Shown: in pieces, positions 1-4,935 of the stretch | Numbering within the stretch: the first letter of the stretch is position 1 | How the letters are laid out: every line of letters starts with the position of its first letter | Assembly: GCA_003446315.1 (NCBI GenBank) | Contig: DMBA01000051.1 | Span: 8,426 to 15,700, forward strand | Source: Ruminococcus sp. | GTDB taxonomy: Bacteria > Bacillota > Clostridia > Oscillospirales > Ruminococcaceae | Length of the DNA: 7,275 nt | Direction: 5' to 3' | Position numbers and translations under genes: made by a program | Notes under the pieces: generated by a model | What the model saw: only the letters and a program-made list of their open reading frames with translations | Told to the model about the DNA's origin: nothing | Databases searched by the model: none

Positions 1-147
1 GAGGACGATGCATGGAAACAGCTTTTGCGGGATCTGAACGTGGAAGGCGAATGGGAAGGCATCGGACATTGCGCGGTCGGTTATCCCGCCTGCCCGGTTC
101 CGGATCCGGCTCCCAGAAAAGACGGCAGAATCCTCTGGGTGGAATAA
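1..147 (+). CDS. Nitroreductase family protein, C-terminal fragment (5' end outside window)
   Basis: Frame 1 is open from the left edge to TAA at 145-147 and gives the last 48 residues of a protein. The tail reads GIGHCAVGYPACPVPDPAPR, then a short segment ending in ILWVE. The pattern of a 'GYP' motif, a proline-rich stretch, a basic 'PRK' and a final hydrophobic-Trp-Val-Glu is typical of the C-terminus of small FMN-dependent nitroreductase/oxidoreductase proteins, whose catalytic core lies upstream of the window. These enzymes reduce nitro groups, quinones or flavins using NAD(P)H; the substrate cannot be told from this fragment. It ends 66 bases before the Lrp-type regulator with no convincing terminator between, so read-through is possible. 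Confidence is moderate because the FMN-binding part is not visible. Confidence 0.6.
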   Translation, partial: EDDAWKQLLRDLNVEGEWEGIGHCAVGYPACPVPDPAPRKDGRILWVE

Positions 148-156
148 AGATCCGCT

Positions 157-177
157 GTTTCGGCGCTTTACCGAAAC
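157..177 (+). other. Short 7-bp inverted repeat between nitroreductase and regulator genes
   Basis: GTTTCGG (157-163) pairs perfectly with CCGAAAC (171-177) around a 7-base loop. No T-run follows (the next bases are CGCTGTCG), so it is not a standard intrinsic terminator. It could be a weak RNA hairpin or an operator-like site upstream of the Lrp-type gene; Lrp-family regulators often bind near their own promoters. The assignment is uncertain. Confidence 0.25.
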
Positions 178-200
178 CGCTGTCGATATATATGAAATAA

Positions 201-205
201 AGGAG
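201..205 (+). promoter_or_regulatory. Ribosome binding site that decides the regulator start
   Basis: AGGAG at 201-205 lies only 2 bases from the first in-frame ATG (208) but 8 bases from the second (214). Normal Shine-Dalgarno spacing therefore favours initiation at 214. Confidence 0.7.
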
Positions 206-213
206 ATATGGTT

Positions 214-690
214 ATGAAAGAACTGTTACAGCTTCTGAAACAAAATGCTCGCCTGAGCAATGCGGAACTCGCCGCCATGCTCGGCACAACCGAGGAAACG
301 GTTGCAAAACAAATCACGGAACTGGAAGAATCCGGCGTGATCCGCGGATACAGCGTCATCGTGGATGAGGAGCTTGCCGACAGCGATGCTGTCTCGGCAT
401 ATATTGAGCTGAAAATTACCCCGCAGCCCGATTGCGGATTTGATGAACTGGCGCGCCTGATCTCCGGCTTTGATGAGGTGGAATCTGTAACACTGATGTC
501 CGGCGGCTTTGATCTCGGCATTACTGTCACCGGTACCGGCTTGAAACAGATCGCCGGTTTCGTTGCGCAGCGCCTTGCAACGCTCGACGGTGTCCTCTCG
601 ACCAGAACCCATTTTGTGCTGAAACGCTATAAGGAAAAAGGCATTCTCATTCAGGATGAACCCAGTGATGAAAGAGGTGTATACCTGTGA
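214..690 (+). CDS. alaR: Lrp/AsnC family transcriptional regulator, AlaR-like
   Basis: This 158-residue protein has the two-domain Lrp/AsnC plan. A winged helix-turn-helix lies at about residues 3-50 (LSNAELAAMLGTTEETVAKQ and the following 'ITELEESGVIRGY'), and an alpha/beta RAM ligand-sensing domain at about 58-140. The length is normal for the family. Known members bind amino acids and activate or repress amino-acid metabolism genes as dimers or octamers. The gene overlaps the next aminotransferase gene by 4 bases (GTGA), so the two are almost certainly co-transcribed and co-translated. The same pairing occurs in Bacillus subtilis as alaR-alaT (yugG-yugH), where the regulator controls alanine transaminase; the symbol is assigned on that basis and is an inference. 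The start at 214 is preferred over the ATG at 208 on ribosome-site spacing. Family identity is secure; the ligand is not proven. Confidence 0.85.
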   Translation: MKELLQLLKQNARLSNAELAAMLGTTEETVAKQITELEESGVIRGYSVIVDEELADSDAVSAYIELKITPQPDCGFDELARLISGFDEVESVTLMSGGFDLGITVTGTGLKQIAGFVAQRLATLDGVLSTRTHFVLKRYKEKGILIQDEPSDERGVYL

Positions 691-1856
691 ATTATCAAGA
701 ACTGATGTCGCAGCGGGCACAGGCAATTGCACCTTCTCCGATCCGCCGCTTCTTCGATCTGGCGGAAACAATGGAGAATGTCATTTCCCTCGGTGTCGGT
801 GAACCGGATTTCCGCACGCCGTGGCCGATCCGTTCCGCTGCCATCTCCACCCTCGAACGGCAGGCGATCTTCTATGGCGCAAATTCCGGCTTGCTGGAAC
901 TGCGCCGCGAGATCTCCCACTTTATGCAGCGCCGCTATAATCTCAGCTACTGTCCCGATAATGAGCTGCTCGTGACCATCGGCGGCTCGGAAGCGGTCGA
1001 TCTTGCATTCCGCACGCTGATTAACCCCGGCGATGAAGTGCTGGTCACGGAGCCTTGCTTTGTCTGTTATGCGCCGCTGGTTTCTATGGCGGACGGCGTG
1101 CCGGTCTCCCTGCCTACAAAAGAAGAAAATGAGTTTCGCCTGACAGCAGCAGAACTAAAGGCTGCGATTACGCCCAAAACAAAGCTCATCATCCTCTCTT
1201 ATCCCAATAACCCGACCGGTGCCATCATGCGGCGCGAAGACTATGAAGCACTTGCAGAAGTGCTCCGCGATACCAATATCTTTGTGCTCTCGGATGAGAT
1301 CTATTCGGAAATGACTTACGGTACCAAACATGTTTCAATCGCTGAGATCGACGGCATGCGCGAACGCACGATCGTGGTCAACGGTTTTTCCAAGACCTTT
1401 GCGATGACCGGCTGGCGGCTCGGCTGGATGGCTGCGCCCCCTGAGATCATCGCAGAAGCAAGAAAGATCCATCAGTATGCGATCATGTGTGCACCGATGG
1501 TCAGCCAGCGTGCCGCCATCGAAGCGCTCAAACACTGTGACGGCGAAGTGGCGCATATGATCGAGGAATATGACCACCGCCGCCGCTTCCTGCTGGAACG
1601 CTTTGCGGAAATGGGATTGCCATGTTTCCCTGCACAGGGTGCGTTTTATCTGTTCCCCAGCATCGAAAATACCGGAATGGACAGCGAAACATTCTGCGAA
1701 CAGCTCTTGCAGGAAGAACATGTCGCTGTTGTGCCGGGTTCTGCATTCGGTGAAAGCGGAAAGAATAATCTGCGTATCTCCTATGCCTATTCGCTGAAAC
1801 ATCTTGCGGAAGCTGCAAACCGTATGGAGCGTTTCCTGCAAAAACACTGTAAATAA
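687..1856 (+). CDS. alaT: PLP-dependent class I/II aminotransferase, AlaT-like
   Basis: The 389-residue protein is full length for a fold-type I aspartate-aminotransferase-like enzyme. It transfers an amino group between an amino acid and a 2-oxo acid in the cytoplasm. Visible landmarks are GVGEPDF (36-42), GGSEA at 99-103, the PLP-contacting SYPNNPTG (171-178), LSDEIY with Asp203 that would hold the pyridine nitrogen, the Schiff-base lysine Lys236 in GFSKTFAMTGWRLGW, and the substrate-carboxylate arginine Arg363 in NLRISYA. The start is GTG at 687 (690 belongs to the upstream stop), with AGAGGTG at 673-678 as ribosome site. Overlap with an Lrp-type regulator matches the alaR-alaT pair of Bacillus, so alanine/pyruvate/glutamate chemistry is the best guess. 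Aromatic, aspartate or N-acetyl-diaminopimelate (PatA-like) specificity cannot be excluded from sequence. The gene is followed by a strong terminator. Confidence 0.85.
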   Translation: MNYQELMSQRAQAIAPSPIRRFFDLAETMENVISLGVGEPDFRTPWPIRSAAISTLERQAIFYGANSGLLELRREISHFMQRRYNLSYCPDNELLVTIGGSEAVDLAFRTLINPGDEVLVTEPCFVCYAPLVSMADGVPVSLPTKEENEFRLTAAELKAAITPKTKLIILSYPNNPTGAIMRREDYEALAEVLRDTNIFVLSDEIYSEMTYGTKHVSIAEIDGMRERTIVVNGFSKTFAMTGWRLGWMAAPPEIIAEARKIHQYAIMCAPMVSQRAAIEALKHCDGEVAHMIEEYDHRRRFLLERFAEMGLPCFPAQGAFYLFPSIENTGMDSETFCEQLLQEEHVAVVPGSAFGESGKNNLRISYAYSLKHLAEAANRMERFLQKHCK

Positions 1857-1910
1857 AAAAATCAGCCATGGGTGCACTGTGCCGAAAACAGTGCGCCTAT
1901 GGCATTTTTG
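1857..1910. terminator. Intrinsic terminator after the aminotransferase, apparently bidirectional
   Basis: A 16-bp stem pairs 1865-1880 with 1888-1903 around a 7-base loop; all positions pair, two as G-U. On the plus strand TTTTT follows at 1905-1909. On the minus strand the A-run at 1855-1861 reads as a T-run after the same hairpin, so the element should stop transcription in both directions between the convergent alaT-like gene and rpsT. Confidence 0.85.
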
Positions 1911-1917
1911 CTGTGAT

Positions 1918-1958
1918 ATAAAAAACCGCTGCTCTTCATGCGAAAAGCAGCGGTTTTG
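1918..1958 (-). terminator. Intrinsic terminator of rpsT
   Basis: A perfect 12-bp stem pairs 1922-1933 (AAAACCGCTGCT) with 1946-1957 (AGCAGCGGTTTT) around a 12-base loop. It lies 17 bases beyond the rpsT stop. In the rpsT direction the stem is followed by a T-run, from the complement of A1920-A1925. This is a textbook rho-independent terminator. Confidence 0.88.
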
Positions 1959-1974
1959 TCTCGATTCAGACCAA

Positions 1975-2247
1975 TCAGCTAGCCTTGTTCAGAAGTCTCA
2001 TGAGCTGGGACTTCTTTCTTGCAGCGTTGTTCTTGTGCAGGATGCCCTTTGCGCAAGCCTGATCGACACGCTTGATTGCATAGCGGATGACTGCGGTACG
2101 GTCGGTGCCGCCGATATATGCCTTCTTCATTGCGGTCTTCAGTTCGGACTTTGTCGCTTTGTTGCGTGCAGCACGAATCTTGTTGGTCTTATCTCTTTTC
2201 TCAGGGGTCGGGCGCTTCTTCGGTGCGCTGTTCTTTGCAGTTGCCAT
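1975..2247 (-). CDS. rpsT: Small ribosomal subunit protein bS20
   Basis: The 90-residue, very basic protein matches bS20 over its whole length. The N-terminal segment is Lys/Arg-rich, the middle reads NKIRAARNKATKSELKTAMK, and the C-terminal block carries the family hallmark KGILHKNNAARKKSQLMRLL. bS20 is a primary 16S rRNA-binding protein that acts early in 30S assembly. The N-terminus is slightly extended (ATAKNSAPKKRP...) compared with the usual 'xNIKSAKKR' form. The ribosome site AGGAG (complement of 2257-2261) lies 9 bases before the ATG. The gene is monocistronic, with its own promoter (about 2398-2426) and terminator. rpsT beside gpr is also found in Bacillus, so the neighbourhood is conserved. 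bS20 synthesis is known to be autoregulated at translation in Escherichia coli, so the long leader here is of interest. Confidence 0.97.
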   Translation of the reverse strand: MATAKNSAPKKRPTPEKRDKTNKIRAARNKATKSELKTAMKKAYIGGTDRTAVIRYAIKRVDQACAKGILHKNNAARKKSQLMRLLNKAS

Positions 2248-2391
2248 GATCTGTAACTCCTTTTCTTGTCTGCAAAATGCAGATTTTCAGAATAATTCCG
2301 GAAAAGCGGCATACAGTAAATACAGAATGATTATGGCGGGATCACTCTGCTGCGCGGGTGGGGACCGCTTACATTACATGCTGCCAAACCA
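2248..2391 (-). promoter_or_regulatory. Predicted 5' leader of rpsT mRNA (about 140 nt)
   Basis: Taking the promoter at 2398-2426, transcription would start near 2391, leaving about 140 untranslated bases. Just upstream of the ribosome site is a perfect 6-bp hairpin, TCTGCA (2269-2274) with TGCAGA (2278-2283) around 3 bases. Further 5' in the mRNA are short GC-rich complementary segments: a GCGG element (complement of 2365-2368) could pair with either of two downstream CCGC elements. This is compatible with a regulatory leader, but no known leader motif was recognised. Confidence 0.4.
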
Positions 2392-2397
2392 ACTAAT

Positions 2398-2426
2398 ATT
2401 ATATCAGGATTTTTTCAAAAATGCAA
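2398..2426 (-). promoter_or_regulatory. SigA-type promoter for rpsT
   Basis: On the minus strand the -35 box TTGCAT (complement of 2421-2426) and the -10 box TATAAT (complement of 2398-2403) are separated by exactly 17 bases. A TG one base upstream of the -10 forms an extended -10. The -10 is a perfect match to consensus. The spacer contains runs of T and A. Confidence 0.8.
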
Positions 2427-2552
2427 GATGGCAAAATGCGGAATTTTCATCCGTTTTTACACGCTTTTTCAGCAGGATGCACAATCAATCGGACGGGTTC
2501 TGCCGGAACTGCCGCTGCATGCGGATGACATCGGGATGATGAGGTGGAGTTT
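2427..2552 (+). other. Upstream region of gpr; no promoter identified
   Basis: The stretch between the rpsT promoter and gpr should hold the gpr promoter. In Bacillus gpr is transcribed in the forespore by SigF and SigG. I found no convincing SigA, SigF or SigG pair by eye. A small GC inverted repeat (CCGC 2512-2515 with GCGG 2521-2524) is present. GAGG at 2541-2544 is the gpr ribosome site. Confidence 0.3.
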
Positions 2553-3401
2553 ATGTATCAACGCACAGATTTGGCACTGGAATGCGTGCAGGATCATGAA
2601 AAATATGACGGCATTTCCCTGAAACAGCGCGGAGATGCCTTCCGCATTACGGAAATCGACATTGATTCGGATGCGCACGGCGCTGCCATCGGGCGCGGAA
2701 AGGGCAAATATCTGACGCTGGAGCAGCTCAATCTGCACCATACCGGTGCCGCACTCCGCAGACAGGTGACGGAATTGGCAGGCGAACTGCGTACACTGCT
2801 GCCGGACGGCGCGGTGCTCGTGGTCGGATTGGGCAATGCGGATATTACGCCCGATGCGCTCGGCCCCGAAACTGTTAATCAGGTGCTTGCAACCAGACAT
2901 CTGCGGCAGGAATTGCAGGAAAATGATCCGGATACGGCGTTTTTGCGCGGGCTGCGTCCGGTCAGTGTGCTGGCAAACGGCGTGCTCGGGCAAACCGGAA
3001 TCGAAACAGCAGAGCTCATTTCTTCCCTGCGCAATACCGTGCAGCCTGCCGGCGTGATCGCTGTGGATGCACTCGCCTGCTCGGATCTGCACAGGCTCGG
3101 GACAACCATCCAGATCTCGGATGCAGGCATCTCGCCCGGCAGCGGTGTGCATAATAAACGGGCGGAACTGAGCCGGCGGACACTCGGCATCCCGGTCATT
3201 GCCATCGGTGTGCCGACAGTCGTGGATCTGCATACCATGGTGCGGCAGACCGTCGGGGCGGATCTGCATGATACGCCGAATATGATGGTCACGCCGCGGA
3301 ATATCGACCAGTTGCTGCATCATGCGGCAAAGCTCATTGCAATGAGCCTGAATCTTGCTTTGCAGCCGCATTTCTCATATGAAGATGCAGAAGCCGTGTG
3401 A
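2553..3401 (+). CDS. gpr: GPR, germination protease (peptidase family A25), compact form
   Basis: The 282-residue protein is the spore protease that degrades small acid-soluble DNA-binding proteins (SASP) at germination. Clear family blocks are the N-terminal QRTDLALE, GKYLTLEQ (51-58), VVGLGNADITPDALGP (90-105), GLRPVSVLANGVLGQTGIET (133-152), VIAVDALAC (168-176), TTIQISDAGISPGSGVHNKR (184-203), GIPVIAIGVPTVVD (212-225) and the C-terminal MVTPRNIDQ. Asp101 and Asp172 match the two aspartates proposed as catalytic in the Bacillus enzyme (about 127 and 193). The protein is shorter than Bacillus GPR (near 370 residues). Most of the loss is one segment between TVVD (225) and MVTP (245), and the propeptide is only six residues if cleavage is after Asp6. 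ATG 2553 is preferred over in-frame GTG 2544 because GAGG (2541-2544) is 8 bases from it. A DUF421 gene starts 28 bases downstream. Confidence 0.95.
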   Translation: MYQRTDLALECVQDHEKYDGISLKQRGDAFRITEIDIDSDAHGAAIGRGKGKYLTLEQLNLHHTGAALRRQVTELAGELRTLLPDGAVLVVGLGNADITPDALGPETVNQVLATRHLRQELQENDPDTAFLRGLRPVSVLANGVLGQTGIETAELISSLRNTVQPAGVIAVDALACSDLHRLGTTIQISDAGISPGSGVHNKRAELSRRTLGIPVIAIGVPTVVDLHTMVRQTVGADLHDTPNMMVTPRNIDQLLHHAAKLIAMSLNLALQPHFSYEDAEAV

Positions 3402-3429
3402 ATCCGGCTCGATTTGAGGGGGTATCAAT

Positions 3430-4107
3430 GTGCTGACCAGTGTTTTGCGTGTGATGATCCTGTATCCGATCGTCATTTTCGGGATCCGGCTGATGGGAAA
3501 ACGGCAGATCGGGGAATTGCAGCCCACCGAATTGGTCGTGACGATGCTGATTTCCAATATTGCAACGCTGCCGCTGGAAGATCAGAATCTGCCGCTGTTG
3601 ACCGGCATCGTGCCCATGCTGCTGCTGATCTGCTTTGAGGTGCTGCTTTCGTGGGGCGTGCTGAAATGCCGGAAACTGCGGCATTTGGTTTCCGGTACGC
3701 CGCAGATCATCATCCGGAACGGTAAACCCGATCAGCAAGTGATGAAAAATCTGCGGTTTTCTCTGGAAGACCTGATGACGGCGCTGCGCGGACAGGGAAT
3801 CTTCGATCTGAGCACGGTGCAGCTTGCACTGGTGGAAACAAACGGACAAGTCTCTGCTTATCAGATGGCGGATGCAAGACCTGCCACCTGCGGCGATCTG
3901 AATTTGCAGGTGCCGAATGACGATCCGCCGGAAGTGGTGATCGCTGACGGCAGCATCAATGCGGAAGGTATGCGGACAATCGGGTTTACGCCGGCACGTT
4001 TGCGGCAGGTGCTCCGGCAAAAACATCTGACGGAAGCGGATGTGTTTTTGCTGACCGCCGATGCAAACGGCGTTTGCAGCCTGATCCGGAAAGGAGAAAA
4101 TGCGTGA
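3430..4107 (+). CDS. DUF421/YetF-family membrane protein
   Basis: The 225-residue protein has the DUF421 layout. Three transmembrane segments lie at about 5-21, 33-48 and 57-77, with the conserved MGKRQIGELQPTELVVTMLI motif (22-41) joining the first two. A cytoplasmic alpha/beta domain follows, with GTPQIIIRNGKPD (89-101) and MKNLRFSLEDLMTALRGQGI (105-124). Members include Bacillus YetF, YdfS, YkjA and YrbG; their biochemical role is poorly defined, though some DUF421 proteins have been linked to spore membranes and heat resistance. The start is GTG at 3430 behind GAGGGGG (3416-3422); the ATG at 3428 is out of frame and opens only the two-codon ATG-TGC-TGA. It lies 28 bases after gpr and overlaps the next gene by 4 bases, so the three genes probably form one operon. 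Family confidence is high; a spore-membrane role is inferred from linkage. Confidence 0.88.
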   Translation: MLTSVLRVMILYPIVIFGIRLMGKRQIGELQPTELVVTMLISNIATLPLEDQNLPLLTGIVPMLLLICFEVLLSWGVLKCRKLRHLVSGTPQIIIRNGKPDQQVMKNLRFSLEDLMTALRGQGIFDLSTVQLALVETNGQVSAYQMADARPATCGDLNLQVPNDDPPEVVIADGSINAEGMRTIGFTPARLRQVLRQKHLTEADVFLLTADANGVCSLIRKGENA

Positions 4108-4463
4108 AAAATGTGCGGATCCAAATTGCATGCGGTGTGCTTTGCGGCATCTTGCTGCTCACCGGATGGTCGGTTGCTGCCGTCCGGCGCTGCTGCTCTG
4201 ACCTCATGCGCCATACAGATGCCGTTCTTGCGGCACCGGATGATGCCGTTTTGCAGCAGCTTTCGGCTCTGGAAAAAGACTGGGAGAAAAACCGGCTGCT
4301 TCTGCGCTTTTTTATCCCGAATCAGCAACTGATCGAGATCAACGCGGAGATCATGCAGCTTCGGGCGCATTTTACTGAGCAAAGCGACGAAATGCAGGCG
4401 GGTCTTTATGCCGTGCGGGCGGATCTGGAATGGCTGCGGCGACAGGAATTGACCATCTTCTGA
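4104..4463 (+). CDS. DUF4363-family membrane-anchored protein
   Basis: The 119-residue protein starts at GTG 4104, overlapping the DUF421 stop as GTGA, with AAGGAG (4091-4096) 7 bases upstream. One hydrophobic segment at about 6-26 (IQIACGVLCGILLLTGWSVA) serves as an N-terminal anchor. It is followed by a mostly helical domain with a conserved-type Trp (DWEKNRLLLRFFIPNQQL), a coiled helical region and a C-terminus ending in ELTIF. This is the pattern of DUF4363, small clostridial proteins often encoded beside DUF421 genes. The helical domain would lie outside the membrane, facing the intermembrane space if made in the forespore. No enzymatic motif is visible. It probably partners with the DUF421 protein. 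Function is unknown; family assignment is by pattern and context. Confidence 0.7.
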   Translation: MKNVRIQIACGVLCGILLLTGWSVAAVRRCCSDLMRHTDAVLAAPDDAVLQQLSALEKDWEKNRLLLRFFIPNQQLIEINAEIMQLRAHFTEQSDEMQAGLYAVRADLEWLRRQELTIF

Positions 4464-4485
4464 CCGGTTCCTTTGAAATTGCCAC

Positions 4486-4514
4486 TTGCATAATTATGCG
4501 TTTTATGGTATACT
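4486..4514 (+). promoter_or_regulatory. SigA-type promoter for the darA-holB-SMI1-ricT operon
   Basis: TTGCAT (4486-4491) and TATACT (4509-4514) are separated by exactly 17 bases, and TG at 4506-4507 gives an extended -10. Transcription should start near 4521. This separates the darA unit from the gpr unit, whose last gene ends at 4463. Confidence 0.85.
4488..4499. promoter_or_regulatory. Perfect 12-bp palindrome in the darA promoter spacer, candidate operator
   Basis: GCATAATTATGC is a perfect palindrome that overlaps the -35 box and the start of the spacer. That position would suit a repressor site. It could instead be a weak RNA hairpin (4-bp stem) ending the upstream DUF4363 transcript, as GTTTT follows at 4500-4504, or chance in an AT-rich spacer. 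Confidence 0.35.
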
Positions 4515-4520
4515 GAATAT

Positions 4521-4551
4521 GGGGTAGCCTGTCCTTTCATACAGCATCCCC
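4521..4551 (+). other. Imperfect hairpin at the 5' end of the darA leader
   Basis: GGGGT (4521-4525) can pair with ATCCC (4546-4550), and CTGT (4529-4532) with ACAG (4541-4544), with small bulges and an 8-base loop. It would sit at the very start of the predicted transcript. Such 5' hairpins can protect mRNA; no known riboswitch was recognised in the 82-base leader. Confidence 0.35.
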
Positions 4552-4602
4552 TATTTGCGGTATGATAAACGCAGAACATATAGAAATGAGGTCGATCCAT
4601 AA

Positions 4603-4935
4603 ATGAAACTGGTCTTTGCAGTCGTAAACGGTGATGACAGTGCTGCTGTTTCCAAGGCACTTTCCAAAAACGGTTTTCGTGCAACGAAGCTCGCATCATT
4701 CGGCAGCTTTTTAAGCTCCGGTAATACAACGTTCCTGATCTGTGTGGAAGAAGATCAGGTGGATGCGGTGATCGGCATTGTGCAGCAAAAATGTCACCAC
4801 AGAAAGCAGTTTGTGCCCAATACCCCTTCCTACGGCTCTCCGCTGACCGGTCAGATGCCGACAATGCCCCTGGAAGTGCCGGTCGGCGGTGCAACGGTCT
4901 TTGTGACCAATATTGAACGGTTTGAAAAGCTGTGA
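4603..4935 (+). CDS. darA: DarA/PstA, cyclic-di-AMP-binding PII-like protein
   Basis: The 110-residue protein matches Bacillus DarA (YaaQ) and Staphylococcus PstA from end to end. It begins MKLVFAVVNGDDS, followed by FRATKLASFGSFL (25-37), GNTTFLICVEEDQV (40-53) and the C-terminal EVPVGGATVFV (91-101) with IERFEKL. These trimeric PII-like proteins bind the second messenger c-di-AMP; their downstream partner is not well defined. Two positions that are usually Asn24 and Gly47 in the family are Gly24 and Cys47 here, near the ligand pocket. ATG 4603 is used with GAGG at 4588-4591, at a rather long spacing of 11 bases. It is the first gene of an operon with its own promoter and overlaps holB by 4 bases. 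The yaaR gene that follows darA in Bacillus is missing. Confidence 0.95.
   Translation: MKLVFAVVNGDDSAAVSKALSKNGFRATKLASFGSFLSSGNTTFLICVEEDQVDAVIGIVQQKCHHRKQFVPNTPSYGSPLTGQMPTMPLEVPVGGATVFVTNIERFEKL

Noticed and set aside
157..190. Terminator and promoter between the nitroreductase and regulator genes
   Set aside because: The 7-bp hairpin has no T-tract, and the TATATA near 187 has no -35 at acceptable distance, so neither is called.
226..771. 181-residue minus-strand open frame opposite the Lrp-type regulator
   Set aside because: It runs antisense across two conserved overlapping genes and resembles no known family.
1804..2256. 150-residue plus-strand open frame across the terminators and rpsT
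   Set aside because: It reads through two strong terminators and the antisense of rpsT, and its Cys/Leu-rich product looks like a mirror of a Lys-rich gene.
2427..2552. Possible SigG/SigF promoter for gpr
   Set aside because: Fragments resembling parts of the consensus occur, but no -35/-10 pair with correct spacing could be supported.
2469..3371. Long 300-residue minus-strand open frame opposite gpr
   Set aside because: It is antisense to the clearly conserved gpr gene, is rich in His/Arg/Cys as expected of a mirror frame, and has no recognisable domain.
4074..4103. Upstream in-frame start for the DUF4363 gene
   Set aside because: It lies inside DUF421, and the ten added charged residues precede the membrane anchor without a ribosome site; GTG 4104 has AAGGAG at 7 bases.
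3334..4131. 265-residue minus-strand open frame opposite DUF421
   Set aside because: It is a shadow of the DUF421 gene, with a His/Gln-rich low-complexity composition and no conserved motif.
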